Assembly: GCF_035046485.1 (NCBI RefSeq)
Contig: NC_085138.1
Span: 13,767,329-13,831,328, forward strand
Reading direction: 5' to 3'
Length of the DNA: 64,000 nt
Origin: Aedes albopictus
Taxonomy: Eukaryota; Arthropoda; Insecta; Diptera; Culicidae
Position 1 is the stretch's first letter, and each line of letters begins with the position of its first letter. Below the pieces are notes generated by a model, which saw nothing but the letters and a program-made list of their open reading frames with translations, searched no databases and was not told where the DNA came from. This document shows, one piece after another, positions 22,141 to 32,864 of this stretch. The position numbers and the translations under genes are program-made.

Positions 22141-24450
22141 GCATCACGGTGTGTTGTGTAGAACAACTTTATAATAAAAAAATAAGTAAGTCTGAAATTT
22201 TGCCCAATGATACTTTGGGCCATTCCCTTCAATTTGCTGGGTCGGTTGAAAACATCCATCGGGGGGTCTAGAACAAAACATTTTTTTGAAGGTTTTTCAT
22301 GCAAAAACAGTTAAAAGCGCATATTGTAAATTATTGCATTTCCTACAAATATTCACAACTTTTTTGTCTTTGAGGATAGAACCATAAAATTTTCAGGCGT
22401 TTCGAAGTAGTATGCGTAGATGACTGTGTGAAAATGTCATTGAAATATGTTGAATGGTTTTCAAATAATAGCAAAACTATCAAACGCATTCTAAAATACT
22501 AAGCTTAGTAGCAAAAGTCCAACAAAATATCTATATTTTTTATACAATAATACATGAAAAATTTTTAATTCTAAGGACCTTGAGTCATTATGATGGCGGT
22601 ATGTACTGTGAAAACTTGTTTTTCAAATGATGAACAATTACATAGTCAAATACATGAAAGGAAAACACACACATTGCCATTATGTAGCTTTTGACTAAAG
22701 TATTAATTATTTATCTCAAGAACGCGGTTTTGAGTATACATGTTTATTTTTTCCATTTTTTTTTTAATGATTAAGGTCTTATCTAAGTATCAGATTGCAA
22801 GCGAAAGGCTTTAGGAGAGCGTGGCGCAATAATTTGGATTAGGGAATCGCGCCCCTTGGGCGGTGGCTTCTATTTTCGTCTGTTTTGCGCTACAACTCAG
22901 TCAAATTTGAACCAATTGACACAATTTTTGGAAAGCTGTGAGATAGGTATAGTATCTACCCGTGTACAACATTTCAAGTCAATTGATTCAAAATTGACTG
23001 AGTTATAGTGGAAAACAGACGAATATAGAAGCCATTGCCCAAGTGGCGCGATACCCTACAAAAAAACTGTTTGCTATTTTTTCGAAAGATATAGATTTAT
23101 GTTGAAAATATTCTACTAGTCAACGACGCCCTAACAATGATCAATCACTCTTCCTCATGCTTGGAGGAAACCACAGAAAATATTTTTGAGACATATGCAA
23201 ATCGATAAGACTATTTAAACCATTGTTATCAAATTGTTTTTCATTGGCTTTATGCTGAACAGCCTAATTTTCATGCCTAATGTAGAAACATTTTCAATAA
23301 GTACTCCGCTCTTTTAACTCTTCTTTCAGAACTTATTATCAGTTATTTGTTAATAAATGGTGGCATAAGTAATAAGCATCATATTGCTATTAAATTAAAA
23401 GACAACCCTAAGTTTAAGTCCAACAGCTATGTCAAATGTCGTGGAATAATCCGGAAACTATGTTTAGTACCGTAAAGTTGCCCTTGATCGAATATTACCC
23501 AACTGAATTCTGTTTTGATTTCAGTTCCCGTTATTGTGTCCTGTCTTGGTTTAATGTGGACTCATACCCACAACTTCAATGTTATTATGAGGTCTTTAAC
23601 AGAAATAACTTGTTTTTATTCATTGACTAAGGTGAAATATTATTTAATTTTGGGCTTGTAAACATTAATTCCAAAATAATTTAGTTTCTATACTTTTGCT
23701 TCGAAACAGAGATGTTTCCCAATCCTCGAGTGCTTCTCTTGGCTTACCAAATAACATTCAAATATTTTCTTTAGGGAAGGCCGACATGCTTAGCAATCAT
23801 GATAATTGTGTTTATTATAGGATTCGTAATAGAGACATACTTGTACTTGTGAACATGTATACGAAAAAACACGTTCTTGAGATAAATAATTAATACTTTA
23901 GTCAAAAGCTACATAATGACAGTGTGTGTTTTCCTTTCATGTATTTGACTATGTATCTGTTCATCATTTGAAAAACAAGTTTTCACAGTACCACCATCAT
24001 AATGACTCAAGGTGTTTAGAATAAAATATTTTTCATGTATTATTGTATAAAAAAATATAGATATTTTGTTGATCGTTTGCTGCAATGCTTAGTATTTTAG
24101 AATGCGTTTGATAGTTTTGCTATTACTTGAAAACCATTCAACATATTTCAATGACATTTTCACACAGTCATCTACGCATACTACTTCGAAACGCCTAAAA
24201 ATTGTATGGTTCTATCTTCAAAAACAAAAAAGTTGTGACTATTTGTAGGAGATGCAATAATTTACAATATGCGCTTTTAACTGTTTTTGCATGAAAACCC
24301 TTCAAAAAACATTTTTGTGCTAGACCCCCCGATGGATGTTTCCAACCGACCCAGCAAATTGAAGGGAATGGCCCAAAGTATCACTGGGCAAAATTTCAGA
24401 CTTACTTATTTTTTTGTTTTAAAGTTGCTCTATAAACACACCGTGGCATG
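22141..24450. mobile_element. foldback element with about 600-bp inverted arms (2.3 kb)
   Basis: The left arm (GCATCACGGTGTGTT to about 22750) and the right arm (about 23850 to the complement ending AACACACCGTGGCATG) share long blocks: AATAAGTAAGTCTGAAATTTT, TTGCTGGGTCGGTTG, GGGGGGTCTAGA, TGCATGAAAACCCTTC, AGACTGTGTGAAAATGTCAT and TATTAATTATTTATCTCAAG. The 1.1-kb centre contains no recognisable gene; frames there are under 70 codons. A 215-bp TA-flanked element is nested at 22842-23056. No clear target duplication was found. Confidence 0.85.
22842..23056. mobile_element. TA-flanked MITE with about 70-bp TIRs (215 bp)
   Basis: Ends GGGAATCGCGCCCCTTGGGC and the complement of GCCCAAGTGGCGCGATACCC, with matching arms through GGCTTCTATTTTCGTCTG and AACTCAGTCAAATTT. 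TA stands at 22840-22841 and 23057-23058. It interrupts the centre of the larger foldback, so it is the younger of the two. Confidence 0.85.
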
Positions 24451-24740
24451 TCTTAATTTTAGACATGACAACATTTTGAAAAGAATGACAAACATTATTT
24501 TGATATTAATCGCTAGAAAACGAGGTTTCTCGACCATATGGACAGCATTCGATTTTCATACGGCTGCCATCTGATTTTAGGATGACATCATTCGGACGGT
24601 GGGCCATATGATTTCCGACCGATTGTCGTTTAGGGGCGCGATCGAATCGCTTGTCAGTCGATTTTGGGCGGAGGTTTTCGTTCAGTGTACCAGCTAATCA
24701 CACAACAAGATACTGCAAGATGACGTCACGAAGCCCTGCA
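24451..24740. other. noncoding; nothing recognised
   Basis: AT-rich to mixed sequence without any repeat structure or gene that I can name. Confidence 0.4.
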
Positions 24741-24751
24741 CTGACAGTTCT

Positions 24752-24831
24752 GGACGAACATTTGAAAAGGGCCTATCTGCTTTGCGTAAACAAACATGTT
24801 TTTGTCTCTGTAGGGCCCATCTGCATCCACC
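24752..24831 (-). repeat. diverged copy of the 103-bp repeat that flanks the LTR element
   Basis: Read on the minus strand, GGTGGATGCAGATGGGCCC and TTTTCAAATGTTCGTC bracket the same sequence as at 26725-26827 and 36680-36782, with a few changes. It shows that the target of the LTR element was itself a member of an interspersed repeat. Confidence 0.75.
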
Positions 24832-24904
24832 CACGCACATCAACACCCTTATCAAAAAGATTGTTTTCCAAGCTATCTGGTAAGGGTGTTGATGTGCGTG
24901 GGTG
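24828..24904. repeat. palindrome, 24-bp arms
   Basis: CACCCACGCACATCAACACC is matched by GGTGTTGATGTGCGTGGGTG 77 bp away, with arms of about 24 bp and a spacer of about 28 bp. It could be a minimal MITE; no target duplication is evident. Confidence 0.75.
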
Positions 24905-25321
24905 TGAAGCGTCCCGTTACTTGGGGTTCTTCTATAAACTATTCTACACAAGGATGTGATATCTCTTTAAATTACAATGTCCGTGCTTCCGTTATTATCT
25001 ATATTGGTTTAACCGATGAATTTTTACACCACTACTTAACTGCTTAATTCATTTTTACACTTCACAACGCACTTTTAACTTTAGATTACTTTCACGTCAA
25101 CAACTGACCCCTGTCTCACAGACTGAACCAAACTCAACTTCCGACTAAGGACTGAACCTTAACAACTACTGTCTCTTCTGAACTGATCCGAACTGAACTT
25201 TTACTCTTACGTTGAAAACTTGAACCGAACTGAACTGTTACGTTGAAACTGAACTTTTCTGAACCGAACAATGGTCTCGCAGACTGCCTTTTGAACTCTC
25301 CGATTGAAGCCAAAGCCTCAG

Positions 25322-25330
25322 TATTTATAG
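25322..25330 (-). promoter_or_regulatory. LTR TATA box
   Basis: CTATAAATA on the minus strand, followed by CAATCGG- and TCAGTCTGCGAG-type sequence suited to an RNA polymerase II start. It would mark the U3/R transition of the solo LTR. Confidence 0.55.
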
Positions 25331-25390
25331 CCTAAATTTCCTAGCAATACCCGAAGAAGTCACGAAAATTCCTAACGTTGCCCAACCCAT

Positions 25391-25713
25391 CTTGGGCGTG
25401 TCCAAAAACCTAAAAAAATGTAAATACTAAAAAGTCCCAAAACCTTCTTCCTATCCTACTTGTCCACATCGTGTTTTTACATCTTTCTCTTCTTGAAAAA
25501 TCTCTTTTCTCTTGGGCGTATCCCAAGCCTAGCCGTGTCTTGGGCGTATCCCAAACCTACCAAGAATCCTAGTTCTGATAGAAAAACCTAATTTCCTAAC
25601 CACGCCTGACTTGGGCGTGTTCGCAAAAAATCCCTTCTGAGAATCTTTACCCGAAAGCCTACATCTTCTAGCCACGCCTCACTCGGGCGTCTCCAATGCT
25701 TGGGCGTGTCACA
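25391..25713 (-). promoter_or_regulatory. six-copy GRYACGCCCAAG motif array in LTR U3
   Basis: Plus-strand CTTGGGCGTGTCC or near variants stand at 25391, 25511, 25539, 25610, 25683 and 25699. All share one orientation, and all lie upstream of the TATA box on the minus strand. The core CACGCCC resembles GC/CACCC boxes bound by KLF/Sp-type zinc-finger factors. Repeated, same-orientation motifs in U3 suggest an enhancer array; binding is inference. Confidence 0.6.
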
Positions 25714-26724
25714 TCGTCATCTTCACCATCATCCTCATCGTCATCATCATCATCTTCATCATCATCGGAATTTGGTACCAAATTCTCCAAAACAAAGCAC
25801 CCGCTTTGTTATTGAAGTGTACCTTACTTGGGCACAGTGACCCCCTAGCCGGGCCCCGGCCGCAGATGTTCGTTGAAATTATACCCCACATTCTTTTACT
25901 CGAAGTCAAAACAAAATCGAGTACAAAACAATTCCGGCGCCCCTATGCCGCCAATACGGTTTCGATTTTCAACATTCCTTTTACGGTTCACCGGGGCTCA
26001 AAAATCGAACCAAGTGAAAACAATCACGGCTACCTGAAACCATTCTCGGCAGATACAGTGCCTTGATTTCAAAACAAAAACAATATAGGCTACCTAAAGC
26101 CATATGCGGCCAATACGGCGCCTTGATTTCGCAACATTCTAGCGCGATCGATAGGATATCCGTTCCATGACATTCCTGTCGACGGCCCACCGAGCGTAAT
26201 CAGAGCTGCACCAAACCAACCGGACCCAACATGTACGATCATGAAAACAAAACAAACGCATCGCTGCGCGGTCGCTACCCCGCGAAACAAGGACACCGTA
26301 CGGATGTTGTTTTGATCAACGTCCAGTACAAATTTTAGATCAAAAACAAAACCTTTACAGGTTTACAATTGAGCCTTGGAATCGGTCACCGCCAATCAAA
26401 CCCAGCGACCATTGACCCACCAAGCATATTGTGGATTTACCGGCTCGACTCACGTGTTTGAAAACGATTGGCCACCACCGGACGATGATGGGTCATAAAA
26501 ACAAAGTCAGTAACGAATGGTATGTTTCCCGTTATGCCGCACGTGAGGTAGGTAGAACCTACCTAGAGCGTAGCTGTTGGTGTAAAATTGAAATAAAAAC
26601 ACACCCAGGCAGCTGCTCTAACGGGAGTGTGGGGGGGGGGGGGGGGGGGATGCATCTTTTTCTTCCACAGTTGAATTGACTTAGAATATCGGAAGGCGTG
26701 GGAATATTTAGGTCTATGCAGGTG
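25714..26724. other. noncoding; simple repeats and a short duplication
   Basis: Starts with a (TCATCA)-type microsatellite (25714-25771). Between about 26027 and 26135, GGCTACCTGAAACC...GCCTTGATTTC occurs twice with a period near 65-75 bp. A run of about 20 G lies at 26630-26649. No gene is recognised. Confidence 0.5.
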
Positions 26725-26827
26725 GATGCAGATGGGCCCTACAGAGACAAAAACATGTTTGTTTACAAAAAGCAGATAGGCCCTTTTCAAATGTTCGTCT
26801 AGAGTTCAGCGTGCTTGTTTACATGGA
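26725..26827. repeat. 103-bp direct repeat, left flank of the LTR element
   Basis: GATGCAGATGGGCCCTACAG through GTGCTTGTTTACATGGA, identical by eye over all 103 bases to 36680-36782, immediately after the right LTR. It is far longer than a normal LTR-element target duplication (see findings). Confidence 0.9.
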
Positions 26828-26863
26828 GAGTTGTAGTGTTATAGAGTTGTAGTGTTATAGAGT
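26828..26863. repeat. 16-bp tandem repeat at the left LTR junction
   Basis: After GAGT the 16-mer TGTAGTGTTATAGAGT occurs twice (26832-26847, 26848-26863) and runs straight into the LTR start TGTAGTGTTATAGATT. The right LTR start (35762) has no such copies, so the duplication belongs to the integration junction. Confidence 0.9.
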
Positions 26864-27781
26864 TGTAGTGTTATAGATTGAGCTGAAAAAAAATGTTCAA
26901 TTTAAAAATAATAAACACGCCACAACAATAAGATATTACAAAAATAGAAAAAAATAGAGAGTAAAAAAAAACATTAACTTGCATTCGATTTAGCTCAGTG
27001 TATTTGGATGCGAATTCATACAGGGCACAGCTCTTTCAGGATTTCGAACATCAGCTTCGACTTATGACTCGAGCACGAAGTAGAGCATGGCGAAGTCGAA
27101 AGCTTTCCCACGGCGACGATGCTGAGCGACGATTACACAATGTGAAGGAAAAGGAGGGCTAGCGTTGAATGGAATGCGAATTAATGAAGAAGAGGTCAAG
27201 CACGGCGGGTGGAACGGCAGTCGTCAGTCAATGAACGATGTTTAACGCGGACGGACGCAGGAAAGTATTTCGAACGAAACAGGTGGGATCGTGTGAGGGT
27301 TTGTTCTGCAGACTGAGGCGGATAAAGTTTCCGGGTGTGTTTGGAGTGATTTTGATTAATTGGGATGCTGTAGTGAGCTTGTGAATAGAGATTTAATAGG
27401 TTAAGAATGGGTAAATATTGCATGGTTTGAAATAAAGGCGTTTGTAGTTGAAAAGAAGGAAGATGGCTGAGTTTGTTCTAGTCCGATAGTGACAATATCA
27501 TAGCAGATTGAAATGGAAATATTAGTGGCGCTGTTTAGGTGATTGTGGATGTTTCCTTGGAAGAGTTGCAGTGGCTCCAGTCCTCGAAAAGGTAAGATTT
27601 TCTGTAATGGTGGTGTATTTGCTCTTGTAGTTTTATGCAATCGTTATTGGTCGCAAATTTTATTTATTGTTGAAAAAAAACGGGATATTACACTCCTGTG
27701 TTGTACGGGATAAACGTCACCGACGTGGAGTTTTCCGGAAGAATTTTTCAATTTTGTCAGGCAGATTATCGGTTTACTACA
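26864..27781 (+). repeat. 5' LTR (918 bp)
   Basis: Starts TGTAGTGTTATAG and ends GGTTTACTACA, so the termini are TG...CA with TGTAGT/ACTACA inverted. An AATAAA signal lies at 27431-27436, which would place polyadenylation in the downstream third. No convincing TATA box was found. The 75- and 79-codon minus-strand frames occur identically in both LTRs and are not supported as genes. Confidence 0.9.
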
Positions 27782-27797
27782 TGGCGCAGCTGGTAGG
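27782..27797 (+). promoter_or_regulatory. primer-binding site, tRNA-Ser-like
   Basis: TGGCGCAGCTGGTAGG follows the 5' LTR with no spacer. Its complement reads as a tRNA 3' end (5 nt T-stem, 7 nt acceptor, discriminator G, CCA). It closely resembles the tRNA-Ser-complementary site that I recall from 17.6/297-type Ty3/gypsy elements. That points to a gypsy-type partner supplying the proteins; the link is inference. Confidence 0.7.
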
Positions 27798-28000
27798 TAT
27801 ATGAACAATTTACTGTACGAATCAGAAGGTGTTGATTGATATGGGTAATTAATTCGGTAATTGATGATACATTAGAGCGTGTAGCATACTTTTTTATGAT
27901 ACAAATTCCAGAACGAGCAGGACCTGAAGCATATTTTCTTCAGTGGTAAAATGCAAAAAAAAGAGCAGGAAAACGAAGAAATGAGTCTTTTATCGATGAA

Positions 28001-28362
28001 TCTGTGTAGCGTCTCTTTGAGAGTTAGGTCTCACAGAAAAAGTGAAACAAAGAATCAAACTAGAGCAAGTGTCTAATCGAGAAATCTGTGTAGCATCTCC
28101 TTCAGAGTTAGGTCTCACAGAGGGAAAACAAGTGAGTTGATTTCTTACATAAGAGAAACTGGAGTAGAAAATGCCAGAGCTTCTGTGTAGCGTCTCCTTA
28201 TGAGTTAGGTCTCACAGATGGAAATGAATCAAAATAGAGTGAGTTTCTTATCAAGAAATCTGTGTAGCGTCTCCTTAAGAGTTAGGTCTCACAGATGTAA
28301 AAGAAAATTGACAAAGTTGAATAAGTGGATTAGTTTCTTGGTGTAGCGTCTGAATATGAGAC
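28001..28362 (+). ncRNA. array of repeated stem-loops in the element leader
   Basis: Four 37-nt units at 28001-28037, 28085-28121, 28182-28218 and 28259-28295, and a decayed fifth at about 28342-28362. Each unit has TCTGTG at its start and CACAGA at its end (outer 6-bp stem), with CTC and GAG around a small central loop. The loop bases differ between units while both stems are kept. Spacer sequence between units is unrelated. The array lies 220-580 nt after the 5' LTR, where retroelements usually keep RNA packaging or dimerisation signals. Its function is unproven; see findings. Confidence 0.7.
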
Positions 28363-30595
28363 AGATTTCAAATAAATGATAGTAAAAAAAATGAGCGAGT
28401 CTCCTACTAATGATTCTATGAAAGTTCAAAGAAGTAGAATAAAATAAAATGATGCCTCTATAAGTGGGAGGTTTAACAGAAGAAGGTATAAAATAATAGA
28501 AGTGTGTTGGTCTTTTGGGTGCCTAAGACGTCTCAGCGAAATAAAACAGAATAATGAAAGGCAAAAAGTCAAAAGGAACGAGTATGACCCAAAAAAAAAG
28601 GTGCTGTGTTTGCAGTCATGCTTTTCAAAATATTTGAAAATATATTTATATAAAAACATATCCATGTGTCTAGGAAAGCTAATTATGCAAAGTGGTATAA
28701 AAAAACTGAATGCGACATTTGAAGTAATTTTTCTTCGGTGTATTGTAGGATTTAAAACAAATTTAAATGACTTATGGAAGATGTAGTTTCAAATTTTCAG
28801 ATTTTGAGGCTTAATGCACAATTGTGAAGTCTGGCAAACTTCTACAATTAAGGCATTACCATAATCGTTAGTCAGAGTGTTGAGAAGGTGAATTTAAAGC
28901 TTGAAAATGAATTATTGATAGTCTTGTGGTTTTAGGGTTGACTCTAAATGTATTTATGTTTTATGATTCCGGAAAAAAAAATCATCTGTACTTGAGATGA
29001 ATTATCATTCAGTTAAATACCTCGTTAAAAAGAATTTAAAAAAATCAGTACTAAGATTAGTTGGTAGTTTTAAATAGGTAGAACTTTCAAATTGTGAGGT
29101 AAGGAGGGACTTTGTTGACTATTTTGTTATATTGACGCTTGATGGACACAGCTGAAACATGACAAGCTATGCTAATTGGAACTGTGCTGAGAACAGTTCT
29201 TGTGAATGCTAGTAAGAAGAATATGAAGGTGAATTATTCCATATGTCCAAATTGATTTTATGTATAATCGTTTTGTTTGGGTTAAGGTTGAGTATAGCAC
29301 ATGATTGATAAAAGTTCGATTGAGTTTTGATATGGATTGGGTTTAAATAATATGGAATTCAATTAATTCAAATAGGATTTCAATTGGAATATGATTTAAT
29401 TTGGATTGGTTTTGAATTTAGTTTTTACCGGGTTTTGAAGCGGATGAACGTCTACGGCGTGGAGTTTTTTTTATTAAGTGAAAATTTTTAATTTGATTTG
29501 TCCAAATATCAGTTTACACTGCCCGTTATAATTGCGAATCTCAGATGTACATAAAATTTTGAATCACTGAAAATGTCGAACATGAGAATTTTGAAAAATA
29601 ATCCGATGCATTGTGAAACTGTTAAGCTTCGCGGAATTAGGTTTTGTGGAGAAACTTGGCTTTGATGAGTTGAATCTTAACAGCTAATTCATAGCTGTAT
29701 TGGTGATTTACTGAGTTGTACTTTACCATGGTTTTAAACTTTTGTTCAATTGAATTATGATTTTACAAAATGTAGAATTGAAGTTGATGAGTTGCAAAGA
29801 CAGACGTTATGATATTGTTTGATCGAGTCATTATTTATGTTGGAACAAACTTCATGTTTGAATATTACATCTGTGTCCAATTTGTGAATCCTTCGTCTCG
29901 TAAATTTAACTTTAAATAGGAATATATATGCTTTGGAAATCTTATTTTGACTCCAACACCCTACAATATTTAGCAAATAAGTAACAGGTTTAGCGTAAAT
30001 CATGATTGTTATTCAATAATAACTTATGTTATTGCTACTGATTCAAAAAAAAATACTTTTGAAATATGTTAATGTGATGATATTATTTTGAAACAAAACC
30101 AAACTATAATAAAGATTTTAACAGAAAAATTATTAACTCTATGCCTGGTATCTAGTAGGGACTGAAGACTGATGGATACATAAGGAAATGCATGTGACAG
30201 AGTTTGGATTTTATTCCGTTTGTTTTTCGGGCAGTGGTGCTGCTAAAGTTTATATATGTTAAACATTAGATTTATCTTGAGATTTAAAATATACAAACTT
30301 ATTATTAGGTGAGTCAAGTGGAACAGTTGCTAGTTTTATTTAAACATCATTCGATTAGGTTGTATTTTCGATTGTATGTACACTTTACAAAACTATCTTA
30401 TTCACTTAGATAAATGAAAGCTGGCCACATTCATTACTGTGACATGGAAGTTTTGAAGAGTTGACAATACAATTAGAATAAATGTCTGAAATCTGACGTT
30501 TTTTTTAAGATGTAGAATAAAATTGTATGCTTATAAGAGACACTCTGTTACAACGGGATTACAACAAAAAGTGCAGCTCTGGGTTATAACAGGAT

Positions 30596-31001
30596 CAGTG
30601 AAGAGAATTGTCAGACAAAAGAGGCACAAAACAAGCAACAAAGAAGGCGCGACGATTACTCTTAATCCCTACTGGTTACAGATAATGACATAATCTCGAA
30701 ATTGCAGAGAAAACGGAAGCTGAATGCGTACTTTTTAACTCGTGAATAATCAATTATTACTAACCCAAAGTCGAAACTGTTTGATGATAGAGTTTCACCA
30801 GAGTTGTAGTGTTTACCGACTCGGAGTTACCGTTTGAAAATTGGAATTCAAGTTCTCAAAATCTCTACTCCTGGTGTACGTTGTTTATCCTATTATTTGC
30901 AAGTAGGGACAAACTTATGTCGCATTGGGTGGATTGTCGCAACAAATACAGGTTGCGACATTGTCATTATTGTTGTGTGATGGTTGGATTTTGATTCACT
31001 G
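30596..31001. mobile_element. hAT-type MITE, copy 2 (406 bp)
   Basis: Same family as 18474-18893: begins CAGTGAAGAGAATTGTCAG, ends TTTTGATTCACTG, and agrees along most of its length. The 8-bp flanks AACAGGAT (30588-30595) and AACAGAAT (31002-31009) match at seven positions. It sits in the interior of the LTR derivative. Confidence 0.9.
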
Positions 31002-31907
31002 AACAGAATTCGTAAAAGTTGAAACTATAGTTTGGTTGAAAGTTGTGAGTACATATTAGTTATATTTTTGGTTTTAGTTATAGTCAGATACATATTTCTA
31101 TCCACATTAATATGTTTGTGTATACTTGTCTTTGAAAAAAGAGAATAACTCATCCACGCAGATGAATGGAAGCTGGCTGCATTCATTACTGTGAGATGAA
31201 TTGCTTTGATTATTTTAAAGAGACGAACCAGCAAGAAGGGCTGAAAACCTCTATAATAAAGTAATAGTAATAATATTTGCTGAAGATATTTCATAATCAA
31301 AAGTTAGTTATTTAAAAAGATAGGATAGAAATGTTCCTTGAAATCAGTTTTAAAAGGTGATGTTTTGATTGATTCACTAAATCGTAGACAACTAAGAAAA
31401 AAAGTAGCGAGCTAAAGGGATTAAAATCGAATTTGGAGAAGTTAGAGTCATAGTGTAGTCAAACTTTGTTTGATATTGAGTTTTGAATTGTAGTAGTTAT
31501 TTTTTCTCATTTTTGTTGTAGTAAAATAGGTACCTTTACCCAAATTACGCACTCAGCCAGATAAACCTAAGATTATTAGAAGGTCTAACTTATGAAATGG
31601 CCTTTAAATAATTCATAACGATGAGAATGAACTTTGCTGTACAACGCAGAATCGACTCACAGCTTGGCTTTTATACACCTTTAGCAACACGATATTCTCA
31701 AGCGTCGATAGCACGAGCTCAGTAATCTCGACGTTCACAAATCGAATCTAGTATGCATCATTTTACGATTTTTCTGCTCTTTTCATAAGTTTATCTTATG
31801 TAATTAGGTTATTCTAAGCAGAATCAGTTTTCATAAGGTATTCTTACGGCATCCATACTTGACAGTTGTGGCTGGATTCAACGAAGTTTGATTCGCTGAG
31901 TGAAGTA

Positions 31908-32864
31908 AGGAGTGTATCGTAAAGTAGTTGAAAATGTTTAAAATAGCCTAAAAAATAGTTTAATACAACTTTTAAGTAATTTTATTTTTGGAGATACTGT
32001 ATAAATCCTTGAAAAAAGAAATGGCTTTCATGATTTTCTTAAAATGTTCTTTTAAATGGGTTTTTAACCTAGATTACTGAACGCATGTTTTTAAATTTTT
32101 GCACACCTTCTAAAAAATTTAAATTGCGAAAAAAGTTCGACAATGTTCGAAAATTGTTAACTTTTTTGTGCAAATATAATAAGCTCCAGAATCCTCACGA
32201 TATAGGCAAATTATTTTTTTCAAGAAAAATCTCCACTGCATTTAAGCGCAATTCTTAAAAATGAAAAAAGGCCATTTTTGAGGAACCCCTTTTTGCTATG
32301 CTCCTCCAAACCATGTTTACGCAAATAAAAAATACATAAAATGAAAAATTCGCATTTTTTAAATAGGGTATGTTTTTTAATTTATAGACGAGTAAGTAAG
32401 AGCAAAAAATAGAATTTTATAACCTTTTAAGATATTAAAAGCAGAACTTCAAAGTTTGACAAAAAAATAGACGTTTTTTGGAGTGGACCATTTTGTAGAT
32501 ATAGGAGATTTTTCTGTCGAAAATATGAATTTTGAAAGTCGGTGTTGAATGATATGTTATGTGTACATAACTGTTAACAAGCATCAATATTGTCCAGATT
32601 TTTTATCGTACAAATTTTACTCGTTACAGATTTTTGAAATGTTGAAAAATCTTAACAAAATTGCATTTTGTGCAGATTTTTATTTTGAGAGGTGTGTTCA
32701 TTTAACTATATTTTCAATAACACTAAACTTTTTCCAAATTTTTCCAAGGTATTCTAAACTTAACTATATTGTGAAGATTTCATAGAAGAACCAAAATGAA
32801 AAGACCAACCCAGCTTCGAGATAGAGCATTCTGAACATTTTCAACTACTTTCCGATACACTCCT
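31908..32864. mobile_element. TA-flanked element with about 33-bp TIRs (957 bp)
   Basis: Ends AGGAGTGTATCGTAAAGTAG and the complement of CTACTTTCCGATACACTCCT, extended by TTGAAAATGTT on both sides. TA stands at 31906-31907 and 32865-32866. The interior has no transposase. The inverted ends and TA target suggest a Tc1/mariner-related or similar non-autonomous element. Confidence 0.8.

Larger units (their letters stand above)
24955..25713 (-). mobile_element. solo LTR (759 bp)
   Basis: Read on the minus strand the segment starts TGTGACACGCCCAAGC and ends ATATCACA, giving canonical TG...CA termini with a five-base TGTGA/TCACA inversion. A TATA box (CTATAAATA) sits about 385 bp in, and U3 upstream of it carries six CACGCCC-type motifs. 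No primer-binding site follows on one side and no polypurine tract or second LTR is seen on the other, so it is a solo LTR or fragment. The flanking five bases do not match. Ty3/gypsy type is the likeliest origin, but I cannot exclude BEL/Pao. Confidence 0.6.

Noticed and set aside
27196..27640. 75- and 79-codon minus-strand frames, identical in both LTRs, as small genes
   Set aside because: Their conservation is only that of two LTRs of one recent insertion; no domain or independent evidence.
26864..27781. The two 918-bp repeats as a segmental duplication or assembly artefact
   Set aside because: TG...CA termini, a PBS directly after the first and a polypurine tract directly before the second identify LTRs.
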